Assembly: GCF_022376445.1 (NCBI RefSeq)
Contig: NW_025954964.1
Coordinates: forward strand, 1,343,664-1,407,663
Reading direction: 5' to 3'
DNA length: 64,000 nt
Source: Fomitopsis serialis
Lineage: Eukaryota > Basidiomycota > Agaricomycetes > Polyporales > Fomitopsidaceae
Shown here piece after piece: positions 11,337 to 22,897 of this stretch; position 1 is the first letter of the stretch, and every line of letters starts with the position of its first letter. The notes under the pieces were generated by a model. That model did not search any database. It saw only the letters and a list, made by a program, of their open reading frames with translations, and was not told where the DNA came from. Both the position numbers and the translations under genes were made by a program.

Positions 11337-13472
11337 TCAGATGTTGACAGCGATTCCCTGGCCCTCAATATACCGCTTCAGGTCGGCCATGAGCTCGAGC
11401 TGTTGCCCCGGCGTCAACCCGCTGACGATCATCTGCAGTATCGAGCCGACGGAGACGTGGTGCTGACGGATGAGGCTGCTGTAGTAGACGTAGGTGAAGA
11501 CGCCCATGAGGAACCTGGAAGCGCGGGAGTCAGTAAAGAGAGGTGCTCCTCCTGGGGAGGGGTGTACGTACTGGCAGTCCATGCGGTCCGTCATGCCGCC
11601 GTGCCCGGGGATGCTGTGGCCGAAGTCCTTGATGTTGAAGGCGCGCTTGAAGCCGGAGGCGAAGAACCCGCCGAAGGGCGCGACGAGCGAGGCGAAGCAT
11701 GCGAGCACCAAGACATGGAACTGGTATGGCGCGTACGCGACAGTCGCGAATTCATGACCAGTCTATCCGTGTGTCAATACACCGTCACTTAGCAGTGAAC
11801 GAATGAGACATACCGCAGTCGACAGCAAGGCCCGCGCAGGCGTCGGGATCACCCACTCCCTCCACACGAATACCGGGTTAGGGTCGCAGCCCAGGTTATC
11901 AAACGCGCTCACGCCCAAGTCGTGTACCGGGCAGATCATGTAGTCGAAGCGCATGAAGTACGTTCCCCACGCCACGCCGAACACGACCGTGCTGAAGAAC
12001 GCGCCCACGAAGCCCTCGACGGTCTTCTTCGGGGATAGCTTGATCAGCGGCGTGCGCCCGACCGTAATGCCCCAAATGTAGGCGAAGACGTCGTTGCAGA
12101 TGACGAGCGAGGCAGGCACCCAGAACCAGATCATGCCCTCGAGGATGTTGTCCACGATGAAGTGGCTCGAGACGACGATCATCATGAGTGTCATGTGTAC
12201 CCAGCAGAAGAGCCCGAATTGCTGCTTGAGGTAGCCACGCTTGAGCGACATGACGAAGCCGACGAAGCCGAGGGTGTAGAGCGAGAAGCTGATCATTCGG
12301 TGGTTGGTCGCGAAAATGGTGAACTGCGCGTCCGCGAATACGACATGCTACGGTAGATGTCAATACACCGCACAACTGCGTTAGATCGGTATTGCTTACC
12401 TTGAAATAGTAGATGATGCTCTCGCCATAGAGGAAGTAATTGGTGATCACGAAGAAATACCAGTTGAGCGTCTTGCTCCATGGGTCCCGCCCTCGGCCTT
12501 CGTCCGCGTCTTTCCTCTTCAACGAGAATAATGATGTCACCTCCCGGTAGACTAGGGTCTGGCACAGCATGACGAGCAGGATCATGTATGCATGGCCCAT
12601 GAGCAATAGTGCTGGCGCGAAGACGTCAGTTTTAATAACACAAACAAGGGTAGCATACGCACTCAAGAAGCCTCCAATCATTATGAATGTCCATAGCGTT
12701 CGTGTCAAGAAACTCTGTCGTTTCTTCGCCTTCTCGCCATCTTGGACACTCTCTTGTTGCACAGCACCTCCCGCGTGTCCGTTGGCAGGCTTGCTGTCAC
12801 TTGCCGCTGGTGATTTCTCTTGTGGTTTCGTCTCCGGCTCCGGCGGGGACAACTTGCTGTCAAGTACCGGCGCAGCAGAACCGGGCGGTGGTTCCGTCAC
12901 AGTCGGTGGCTCGGACTTATCGCTGGACACGAAGGTGGTCTCCTCGGGTGGAGATACTTCCTCGTGTACGACACCGGCGTCTCCGTTTGCTCGTTTGGGC
13001 GGGGCCGACTCTGCATGGCTTGGTACAGTTAGTCGTTCCGAAGCCTCAGCTGGTGTAGCTTTGCCTTCCAAACGAGCCTTGAGCGATGGTGCCGACCGGG
13101 GGACAATCTCTGGGGCCTCTTCAGATGTGTCACCTCCTAGCTCCTCCGCAAGCACGGACGCGGGCGACTTGGACGTGGCTCGTGCCTTTGACGCTGCGCG
13201 CGCGGCCGCTTTGCGCTGGAGCCTCGCCTGCTCCTTCGCTTTCTTGATGGCGGATTTGGAAGGCTTTGAGGCAGATTCTGACCCGCTGAACGTCGGGCTG
13301 GTCGCGTCAATATTCCCACTGACACCGTCTATGGCCCGTACCTATCTGGTGCCAGAGGCGAGTGCGCTTCGAGGACCTCCTCCTCGCTCTCTTCGCCCGA
13401 CTCGACACCCAGGCCATCGAATGCAGTCTTGGAGGCCCATGAAGGGCGTGTGCCGTTTGCTGTTGAACTCAT
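11337..13472 (-). CDS. CDS1: Phosphatidate cytidylyltransferase (CDP-DAG synthase)
   Basis: Exons (minus): 13342-13472, 12663-13297, 12400-12611, 11814-12347, 11572-11762 and 11337-11514, giving 626 residues. The first 230 or so residues are a charged, low-complexity cytosolic extension, longer than in yeast. A polytopic membrane region follows (LTRTLWTFIMIGGFL, then LLLMGHAYMILLVMLCQTLV and more helices). The CDS signature is complete: KRAFNIKDFGHSIPGHGG followed by MTDRMD, with the catalytic Asp residues present. The enzyme makes CDP-diacylglycerol from CTP and phosphatidic acid, chiefly at the ER, feeding phosphatidylinositol and other phospholipids. The first intron is short (44 nt). The gene is intact. 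Confidence 0.95.
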
Positions 13473-13939
13473 GTGGATGGAGGCTGAGAGAGGGGTGCTG
13501 GTGCCGAAGCGGTGACGCTGCAGCGAGCGAAGTGGACCGTGTCACGGCCACGTGAAGGAAGCTACGTCAAGGCAATCAGTCCGCGTTCGGCTCAGCGTGT
13601 ATCTCACTCGGGGCACACAGATTCTACAAGACAAGAAATACATCTCATTCTATAGCAACAGACGTCCTAGCTATCACGGCGTAGACAATAATTACATATC
13701 AAGGATAGCGGATACAGTGTTCAATGCGAGGTATGCAGTATGTAATGCAGATTGTTGTCCACTAGGTAATAAGCGGATGTGAGGGGGAAGGGAATAACTC
13801 GGGCCACTTGGTCAAGTCTCAGCGACTTACTAGGGCCAGAGATTCCGTGGATCCATCGGCAAGCCCATAAGAATACCACTTCATGCCGGGATGTGTTGAC
13901 AGACAATGCGATGTGTGATGCGAGTTGCGATAATGATGC
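13473..13939. other. Intergenic region between CDS1 and TOP1
   Basis: A 467-bp gap between tandem minus-strand genes. It should hold the TOP1 3' UTR and the CDS1 promoter and leader. No further feature is recognised. Confidence 0.45.
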
Positions 13940-16900
13940 TCAGAACTTCCACTCCGTATCGACCTCCATAGCCCAGGGGACTTGAGAACAGTATAGTTAG
14001 CATGTGTACCACGGTCGCGCGCAGAGTCGACATACACTTAGTCAAAAGCGTCTTCGAGAAGATCTTCTCTATAGGAACGTTGTGTGTCTTACACCAGGCA
14101 GCGGTGATTCTAGTGACGCGGTCAGGGCAGAGCAGAAGACGATGCAAGCATGACGCGCACCTCGGGTCCAAATAGTTGATCTTACTCGTGCTGAGAGCGA
14201 CTTCCTTGCCAGCCTCGCGGTCCTCCATCTGAAGCTTGAACGTTTTCATCCTGTCATCTAGCTTCGCTATGGCCTCCTCTATCTTCTCCGTCGGCCTCTC
14301 CCTCTTCAGCGTTGCCTTGTTCGTCCCACGCTCCTTCGCGAGCCGCTTGTACTCCTCCTCGACGTCCTTGCGTCGCTGCTTCAGCACGGAGTCGGCGAGG
14401 GGCTCCTTCCCTTCCTCGGCCAGCTTCTCGTTGTCCTTCACGAACTTCTTCTCCACCTTCTCCAGATCCTTCTCCTTCAGGTGCTCCTCGTGCTCGGCAA
14501 TAACATCGTCGTCAAGGTCAGATTCGTCCTCGGCGTACTGTTTCTTCTTCTTGTACTTGGGATCGATGTTGAAGAGGGCGTGGCGAAGCTTCATCCGCTC
14601 GTACTTGAGAGCACGCAACTTATACCCGGCGTGATGAGTTACAGCTACATCGCTGAGGACGAGCCACAACATACCTTATCCCGCATCTTGCCCATAGACT
14701 GCTCGTGAGACTTGGGCACGGCACGCTGATGGTTGCAAAGGATGGCGACCATGCGATTCGCGTGGTTGTATGCATTCAGCTTCTCCTGGACAGTCCCTTT
14801 CTCCGGTGTGCTCTCATCCAACTGCTGCTGGAACGTGATGGAGGCGTTGTAGGTACGGAAGACCTTGGCGGTGAGACCCTTCATGTAAGATTGCAGATGT
14901 TTGTTGAGCTTCGCCGTCTAGATCTGTCCGTCAGCTTCGGCGTATCAAGCTAAGTGCACTGCAGTAACGTACGTCGACGCGATCAAAAAGCTGATCTCCG
15001 TCATCCTTATCGTCCTTGAAGATCTTGATGTTTTTGAAGACCTGGGCGTCGACGGTAACTTGATTGTAGTAGCGGATCGAGTCTTTACCAAGGAAGTCGA
15101 ATACGAGCTGGTCGGGAGGCTGCAGCGTAACATGTTCGCAGCGGAGCGAACAACAGCCGACGGTATCCGCCTCTTCTTCGCCCTTCTCGTTACCCGCACG
15201 AAGGGCCAGTCGGTCGATGAAGTACATCGCCGTGGCGCGCTGACGGTCAGCCATAACTCTACTCCGCAGTTCGTTGTAGTAGTCTTGGCGGACACGGTCG
15301 ACGTGGTTCTGCGGCGTATGGTCTCAACAACCTATCTTCTGACAAACTGCAGCACACACCTTCAGCTCTCGCGCCTTCTCGAACTTGGCCATATCACTCT
15401 GACCCTTAAGGGCGCTCCCGGGCGCTAGGAACACGTACTTGTGGTTGCCGTTCACATTCTCCGTCCAAGTGGCCAGCCAGGTCACGGTATAGTCGTGCTG
15501 AACGTCCTTCCAGTTACCCGGGACATTCGGCCTGGGAACGGGCACACCCTCGCCGATGTTGATCGTGACGTCCTGAGGCCGTACACGTTTCTGAACGGTG
15601 TCCGCATCACATCAACTTCCCGCCTATATGCGCAGACACAAAACGCTACCTTCAACGTGCCCTTCTTGGGGTGCTCACCACGACCGCGGTACAAGCCCGG
15701 CGGCTCCACTTTGAAGTTCCCGACCTTCTCCTTCCTACCGTCTATGGTACAATGCGTGAAGGGGGCCTCCAGTGCGTCCTTAGCTGCCTTCAACTCCTTC
15801 TTCTCAGCAGAAGACAGTGCTTTCTTCTTCGCCTTCTCCCCTTCGAAGTATTCGAACATAGGTCGGAAGTCACAGAGGCTGAGATCAGTGATCTTCGTTC
15901 CATTACGCTGCATCGCCAGAATCAGCATGGAGATTTGCTTAAGGTCAGAAAAAAACGGACCGGCGGATGCTTCTTCAAGATATCCTTGAAGTCGTTGAAG
16001 AAGTTCCTGTTAAAGGTGCTATCTTTGGTATGGTCCGATTCTATGAGAGCTGCATAGAAGCCCGCAACCTCTTCCGATTCCGGAGGGAGGTCAACTGGCT
16101 TGCCTGACAGACGCGTAAGATAACGTCAATGAGGAAGCTTGTATTAAAACTGACGACACGTACCCTTATACTTCATCTTCACATGCGACGGCAAGGGCTC
16201 ATAGGGTGGCGGGAAGTAGACACCGTTGTGTTGTAGAGTCTGCCACTTCATGCTGTTGTCTTCGCCGTGGAACTCCTGATCCTCCCACCAACGGAAGACC
16301 TCCTCTTCCTCTTCCTCCTTCTTCTTCCTCTTGCCTTTCAGCGGGCTACCGTCAACCGCCTCTTCCTTCTTCACCTTCCCCCTCCTTTTCGGTGGCGGTG
16401 CCTCGGACTCGCCTGCCTCCTTCTTCACTCTCTTCGTCGCTGCCTTCTTCGCAGACACCTTCTTCAGCGGTTTGTCGTCGTCTGAGAAACTCCCATCATC
16501 AGCATCACTCTCCTCCCTCTTCATCTTGCGCTTCATGCGAGGCGGCGCTTTCTGCACGATGGGTTTGTCGTCGTCAGAGTCGTCCTCCTTCTTCACCTTC
16601 TTCTTCGGCGGCTTTGCGGCACCATTACCGCTGGTGGTACGCTTGCCCTTCGTTATGATGGGAAGGTCATCATCGTCTGACGAGGACGAGGACTCCATCG
16701 CGGCTGGCTTGCCATTTGCCTTCGTAGTCGTAGTTGCCTGTAGTGCGCCATTCATACGCACGGCGCCCGAGGTAGCGCGCTTGGCTGGCGAAGACGCGAG
16801 CGGGGTTTCCTCATCACTAGAGGAGTTGTTAGACTGAGCTTTCTTGCGCTTGAGGGCGCGCACTGGAGTCATGGGCTCGGACTTGACGCGGGAGGCCTGG

Positions 16901-17126
16901 GACTGGTAAGACGCGCGCCACGGATACCATGTAAGACATGGTGCGTTGCACAGAGAGAAAATTAATGACACACGAGGGGCATATCGTCGTCCTCGCTCAT
17001 GGACGACTCGTCCGCTGCTTGTCCGTTGCCGTTAGACACGACGTGGCCGTTCCGGCCGCGGGGGGCGGACTTGAGCCCAAGAGGCTTCTCGTCGTCGTCG
17101 GAAGACATGACGATGTCGCCGGACAT
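13940..17126 (-). CDS. TOP1: DNA topoisomerase I (type IB)
   Basis: Ten exons (minus): 16974-17126, 16164-16902, 15961-16103, 15650-15907, 15360-15590, 14973-15308, 14675-14917, 14161-14618, 14036-14109 and 13940-13980, giving 891 residues. The N-terminal third is a charged Lys/Asp/Ser-rich tail with nuclear-localisation-like basic runs ([11 protein letters not shown]). The core begins near [20 protein letters not shown] coiled-coil linker of Lys/Glu residues follows. The active-site tyrosine lies in SKINYLDPR. The C-terminus is [13 protein letters not shown]. The enzyme relaxes supercoils ahead of polymerases in the nucleus. Two introns end in AAG (before 14618 and 13980) instead of CAG/TAG. 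No frame breaks. Confidence 0.97.
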
Positions 17127-17397
17127 GTTCTGGCGATGGGGTACGACGGGTACGTGGGCACTGAGACGAGGGGGAAGAGGGGGAGAGTTGGGAGCGTAAG
17201 AGAAGTGTCCTCTGCGCTTGAATACCCCCCGATCAGGGCTCCAAAGTTGAAGTGACAGGTAGCCTGCCCTAAACTCGCGCGCTGGTGGCCGAAGCAGTGC
17301 GCCCGCTTTGTCCCATATCGAGACTGCCGCGTATTCCAGGTGCGCCTTCACGGCCTTCATTCCTGCTTTGTCTTTGAAACACAGGCATCCGGCACAG
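17127..17397. promoter_or_regulatory. Bidirectional promoter, TOP1 / complex I subunit
   Basis: Only 271 bp separate the two divergent start codons, so the promoters must be shared or overlapping. No specific element is recognised. Confidence 0.5.
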
Positions 17398-17598
17398 ATG
17401 GCAAACCCTCCGCCAACACCGCCTGTCTACCGGGACCCGTGGGCCAAGCGGGAAGCTTGGAGGAAGCACCCGGTCTTCTCCAGACGCGCGATGTTCAGCA
17501 AGATGTTTCCCGGCTTTGGCGTGGCAGTGGTCGCCTTCACCACCTACGTGGTTGTGGATAATATGTTCCTCAGCGCGAAGGGCGACTCGCATCACTGA
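17398..17598 (+). CDS. NADH dehydrogenase (complex I) B12/NDUFB3 subunit
   Basis: Single-exon protein of 66 residues. The N-terminal motif PPVYRDPWAKREAWRKHPVF is the family signature, and one membrane helix follows (FPGFGVAVVAFTTYVVV). This is the supernumerary B12 (NDUFB3) subunit of the complex I membrane arm in the mitochondrial inner membrane. The ATG at 17398 was chosen because the signature begins right after it; in-frame sequence upstream does not look coding. Its small size is normal for the family. Confidence 0.85.
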   Translation: MANPPPTPPVYRDPWAKREAWRKHPVFSRRAMFSKMFPGFGVAVVAFTTYVVVDNMFLSAKGDSHH

Positions 17599-18002
17599 AG
17601 GAGCGGCAGACATGTGTGCGGTGAGCCGTATTACTGCAGCTTTGCCACGCCGTCCACCCTGACACCTAAATACTAATAGCATCTTGTCGTTCCACCATCC
17701 CCCTCGCTATCCCGCTTTCCACCCAATGTAATGCTAGAGTAATCCAAACCCCATCAACGTGCGTGCGTCTCTGATACATGGAAGCCCAGTAGCTGGACAT
17801 GCGCCAGGACGCCACTATCGCATTGCCAGTAAGGTATTGGAGTGTGTGTTCGCTGGCAAGGGCCCGATCGACAGCATTGCGAACTTGCCGCACCCACGAT
17901 GACAAGCCAGACATCTCTTTCAAGGCGATGTCATCACAGGGTGTGATGCGGGCCAGAGTTCAGCGAAGCAGACGACCGTCTATGATACACGAATATTGAG
18001 CT
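17599..18002. other. Convergent intergenic region
   Basis: A 404-bp gap between the stops of the complex I subunit and threonine deaminase. It is expected to hold 3' UTRs. Nothing else is seen. Confidence 0.5.
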
Positions 18003-19906
18003 TTATCCTCTAAGGTATCTTTTATACACTTCATTGCCTGTCTCCTCGACATATGGGTATCCCAGGTTTTTGAGGAAGTCGTCGAACGGAGCTGCGTCTT
18101 CTGGAGGCACTTGAATGGCAGCCAGGACCTTCCCGAGATCTAAGTGTGGGATCAGCATGTGCACTTGCGACAGCGGCACGCACAGCCTACCTGCACCATG
18201 GTTCCTATAATGGAACAACGAGATGTTCCATCCCGTATGCAGGCCCAGCAGGAATTTTCGAAGAGCTCCGGGCCTTTCAGGGAACTCTGTACCCAGTTTC
18301 AGCCTCATAGATCTGACATGGGTGGTACGACGCAAGACTCACCGAAGCGGAAGAGTCGTTCGTTGGGTACATTTGAGCATCCACCGATCATGTATCGTGC
18401 ATGAGTCTTGGCCAGCTCGTCGTCACTGATGTCGAAGCCCTTCATGTCTTGTTTCTCGAGGGTGCTGAGGACGTCCGCCACCTCCTTCGCGCGATTCTGG
18501 CTCTCGAGCTTGAAGGATAGGAAGATCTGTGCTCGCTCGGCGTTGCTATAGCGGTAGATGAATTCGGTCGTTGCGCGTGGGTGGATGACGCCGTGCAGCT
18601 CGATGAAACTGCAGTATTCATTCGGTCATTGTTCCTTTTGATGTGGACTGATCTTACTCACCTCCCGGGTTTCTCTGGAATCTCGACACTCAATAGTGCC
18701 TCCCGGCCTTCACCAAGTTCAGCACGTTCCGAGACGAATCGTAGCGGTCGAAGTTCATGTTCGCGCCGCTGACGACGGCTACGAACTTCTTTCCGGCGCC
18801 GATCAGTTGATTTCGTAGTATGTATGCCTTCAGGGCGGCAAGGCCTAGTGCGCCGGCGGGCTCAGTGATAGATCGAGTCTCTTCATGCACCGGTCAGTGA
18901 AGTACATTTGCGGCAATGCGGGACTGTACCTTCAAAGATGTCCTTGATGGCCGCACAAAGCTCATCATTGGTGACCAGCTCGATACTGTCCAGCACTTCC
19001 TGGCAGAGTCTGAACGGCTCAGCCCCGACGATCTTCACGGCCGTGCCATCACTGAAAGGACCGACTTCGTCTAGAGTGACCCTCGAGCCCTGTTTGATAC
19101 TGCGGTCCATGGCATCGCCGTCGTACGTCTCCGCGCCGATGATCTGCGTGTTGGGAGAGCCGATGCGCTTCACGTACGCACCAATGCCAGAGACCAGTCC
19201 GCCTCCGCCTACAGCGGCGAAGATAGCATCGAGGCTTTCTGAGTCTGGGACCTGCTTGAGTATCTCGGCACCGATCGTCCCCTGCCCGGCGATGACAAGG
19301 GGGTCGTCGTATGGTGGGACAAAGATGAGGCCATGCGTGGAAGCGAGCCGAGCGCACTCCGCCTTCGCCTCGTCGAAGTCGTCTCCGAACAGCACAACCT
19401 TCGCGCCGAGGCGAGAGACGTTACGGACCTTGATGGAAGGTGTCCCCTTCGGCATGACAATGGTACAAGGCACCCCCAGCTTCGATCCAGAGAGCGCAAC
19501 ACCCTGGGCATGATTACCTGCCGCAAAGGACCATCGGACGATCAACGTAAGCTCAGCAGCAGCAGCACGAGTACGCACACTAACCCGCGCTGCATGTGAT
19601 GACTCCCTTCCACCGCTCCTCCTCCGTCAGGCTCGCCATGAAGTTGTACGCGCCCCGGATCTTGAAGCTGAACACTTCCTGCAGGTCCTCGCGCTTCAGC
19701 CATATCTGGTTCCCGAACCGCGCACTGAGGTTCGCGCTGTAGACTAGGGGCGTCTCCTTCACAATCTCGTAGACCTTGGAAGTGAGGATCAGTCTAAGGT
19801 AGTCCGGCTTTTGTGATGGGAGCAGATGGTGCTCTGCGAGCCGCGGATAGGAGATCGGTTCTGGCGCGTCCGAGGAGTACTCGATCGCAGTTGAGAGAGC
19901 AGGCAT
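18003..19906 (-). CDS. ILV1: Threonine deaminase, one frame break
   Basis: Six exons (minus): 19585-19906, 18930-19517, 18662-18880, 18343-18608, 18191-18286 and 18003-18139. The PLP lysine is in [11 protein letters not shown], the PLP phosphate loop is [10 protein letters not shown], and the start of the catalytic domain is [13 protein letters not shown]. Two ACT-like regulatory halves follow ([34 protein letters not shown]), the feedback site for isoleucine. The enzyme deaminates threonine to 2-oxobutanoate in mitochondria, the first step of isoleucine synthesis. Near 18744 the frame breaks inside the conserved [18 protein letters not shown] block. One missing base restores a 542-residue protein with no stops, so a consensus error is more likely than loss of the gene. 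Confidence 0.92.
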
Positions 19907-20393
19907 TGTGGAGAGTCAAGACGTTCAGCGTGTGTTTCCCGCACACTGGCTGTGTAGCCCACGATTTTGAACCAGAACCAGATGACTTTCTGTCGCTGCG
20001 ATGTGTGTGCGGGGGACGTCTGCGTGAAAACGTGAAAATGACTCACCTGGACCTACAGGCGCCAACAACCTGGCGAGTCACTTTATATTCTCAGTTCCAA
20101 GTTCATTCTGGCCGGAATAGAACCGGACAGTAGTGCTGAGATTGATGCCAGATGACTCGCGATATTTCGTTTGAGACATTGGCGTACGTGAGATCTGACC
20201 GTCTCGTTGGACGACGTCTGACAAAGATGATGATAGTATGCCGGAACACTGTTCAGAGCATTAGAGATAAGTATACAACAGTAGCGTAACAAGGCGACAG
20301 CAGCAATACACAATAATGAGTACGTATCCAACACCGATAGCCAGGAGTAAGGTAAAAGGAAGCAGCAGAAGTGACTAGCAAGCAAATGGACGG
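19907..20393. other. Intergenic region between ILV1 and CTI6
   Basis: A 487-bp gap between tandem minus-strand genes: CTI6 3' UTR and ILV1 promoter. No coding signal or repeat is recognised. Confidence 0.45.
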
Positions 20394-22580
20394 TCATGAC
20401 GAAACAATTCTCCGCTCTCGCTCCTTCATCTTCGCGCCCGGACCAAACCGTTCTTGGAAATTAATCAGCTCCTCCATGAGCTCCTCCATCATCTTCATCG
20501 TCGACGCAGATTCAGATGGTGTCGGAAACTGCGACACGGGAGATGATGTGTCGAGTAGTGTTAATGGTTTCTCCTGCACCGGAGATTCCATGGCAGGTCC
20601 ATCGGCAGCTATCGCATCGCCGTTTTCTATAGACGGATGTTGATTTTCGACCGCTCCCGGATGAATATCTCCGTTCGTCTGCCGGACCTCTCGCAAGGCC
20701 TTCTCGATGGCGTCTCGCCGCCTACCACGCTCGAGCGCACTCGCCTGCTCCCTCCCTACCCACTCCACCAAAGCTCTAACCCGCTTGTTCATATCGCTCA
20801 CGCTCATGCGCTTGCCCGGCCACTTCACCTTCACTCCTCGCTCCGTATTACGTTCCAGAGACTCTCTCCCGGTCGAGTCGATGCCCGATCCGCGCACCTC
20901 CAGTGGTTGGGGTACGTCAGTAGGCAGCATAAGTTCGAGGTGAGCAAGGTAGTCGGGGAGGCCCCATGAAGTGAATAGAGGCTGCTGAGAGACGGCATAC
21001 GCATGCGAGTGATGATATGCACGCGAGGCAGCTGTGTATTGGCGTGCGAGCTGGAGGGCCCGGCGCTATTTGGGTTGCTGGCTTGCGCCCTTCGGCTGCC
21101 GTTTCGTTCCCCGTGGTGGCTGATACAGTTTAATGTTAGTGTCAGATGAGCGTGCATGTCACCTGTACTGTACCTTTGGTACGACTGTTGGGCTGTCTGC
21201 TACGTGAAGACGGGGTGGCTGCTGAAACGGACGATCATCAGTCACATGCACTACGTCACCCCTTCCGCGCGGACACGGACCTTCCTCCCCGTCGACCGAG
21301 ACGAGGTCCAGCGCCTGCAGCTTGCGACCTCCTCCCCGCTTGTTGCGCGAACCTGTCTTGTTCACTAGAATTGGTGCTGTGTTGTTCTTCGCATTGTTAC
21401 TGATGGGTGTCGGTTCCCGGGCCATCTTCACACTCGCCACCGCAGTGCGATCGGACGAGATAGACGCGGATCGTGCCCGCTTGGTCGTCACCCTGGACAG
21501 TAGCCAGCGTTGAGGGAGTGTGTTGCGCAAGACGAATACTACTCACGCTTCGTCGTCTGATCGCTTCCGTTTCCGCCGACTGCTCACAGCAACATCGTCT
21601 GCCTCCTGTTCATCGTGGCCGTTGACCTCGGCGTCTATGCCATTGGGAGCGTTCTCTGTGGCGAGGGCCTCCTGTTCCTTCGCAGCGGCCTCAGCTGCCG
21701 TAGCCTCGAGCAGTGCTTGGAAGCTTTCTTCGTATGCAGCGTCACGGCTGTTCATCGTGTTGCGTCGTTTCGTCTGCTTGGCGTGTGCCGCTGGGGATCG
21801 TGAGCGCGACGTGCGAGAGCCGTGCCCACCGACGGTGTGCAATGAGTGGTTTGACGCCTGGCGGGCTCGTTTGGCATGTTTCCTGCAGGCGGGCGGCCAC
21901 TGAGTGGCCAGCGCATGTCATATGGATATGTACACACCTCAGAAGCTCAACGTAGAGATCGGGTCGGCACTGCTCGCAATAGTAGTGCTCAGGGAGATCG
22001 CCCTCCTCCCCGAATCCCATACACCTGCCGTGCTGCCATGCTTCGCACATCTCGCACTGAGCCATGAATCCGCCTTGTCCATCCTCATCGCCTTGTTGAG
22101 CATATGAGCATACAGTCAGGCATAGAGTGACGCGTAGAACGCACCACAGATGCAGCGTGTGATACCCCCCTCCTCATCCTCGCCCTCAGCATCCAACCCT
22201 CCCTCCTCCAAAAGCGCGTCGCCGTGCTCGTCGTCTGGGATTATGTTCTCTACGTTGTCCAGCGTCGCGAGTGTCTTGTCCTTGTCCTTGCCTTTCCGTT
22301 TTGCGCGCGCATTCCCGTTGCCGTTGGTGCCGTTGGTACCGTGCTTCCGCTCCTCCAGGGCATCGTCGTGTTCCTCCTGTTTGCCGCGCTTGTTCTTGTT
22401 CGAGAGGTTGGGTGTCGGAAGTGGTGGCCGTTGTCCATTCTCTTTTGCTTTCGGGGCCGAGTCGGCGGCGGGCGATCCACCGGGAGACTTGCTGGTCGAC
22501 CCAGAGGGCACGGAGCGTCTGCCGGAGCGGCGAGGCTCCTTCGGGGACGGTGGCGGACCCATGACGGCAGCGTTGGCCAT
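20394..22580 (-). CDS. CTI6: PHD-finger transcription regulator CTI6
   Basis: Exons (minus): 22145-22580, 21938-22091, 21547-21882, 21163-21492 and 20394-21119. A Ser/Lys-rich N-terminus is followed by a C4HC3 PHD finger (RCICGDEDGQGGF, then MAQCEMCEAWQHGRCMGF, then YYCEQC). Then come the SRSRSP stretch, the conserved RRNTMNSRDAAYEESFQ block and a C-terminal VKVKWPGKRMSVSDMNKRVR block. Yeast Cti6 is a subunit of the Rpd3L histone deacetylase complex and reads H3K4 methylation. In the last exon the frame changes near 21010-21035, just before SQQPLFTSWGLPDYLAHLEL. Either one base is missing or a 38-nt intron is removed. The start at 22580 has a good context (AGCATGG); an upstream in-frame ATG at 22703 is possible. 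Confidence 0.78.
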
Positions 22581-22897
22581 GCTAGCGCAGGTCGCGGCGG
22601 TGCACAGGGATGAAGGGGGAGCAGAAGGGGCGACCTCACACAAAGGCAAAGAGATAGGAATATTCGAAGTCACGACGCCGGGCGGGGCGGAATTGTGGGT
22701 CATTTTCTGTGTGCTATCTCCCCAAAGGGAAACTAAATTTAGGATACATTTCCGTAAATGGACGTGTACCGAAAGTCCGGGTCTAATGCACTCGTCACAG
22801 GCCAGAGCACCGGACAGCGCCTCCGTGCTGCACACCCGTTCATTGACGGAGTCGTCTTGTTTCCTCGCTACACGCTCTTGCCAACGTCGGACGCTTC
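22581..22897. promoter_or_regulatory. Divergent promoter, CTI6 / VPS8
   Basis: A 317-bp gap between divergent starts. On the CTI6 side it contains a pyrimidine-rich leader-like stretch. If the CTI6 start at 22703 is used, the gap is shorter. Confidence 0.45.

Noticed and set aside
12569..13555. Long + strand ORF (328 codons)
   Set aside because: It lies antisense to the low-complexity N-terminus of CDS1 and has no protein motif; the CDS1 exons on the other strand are certain.
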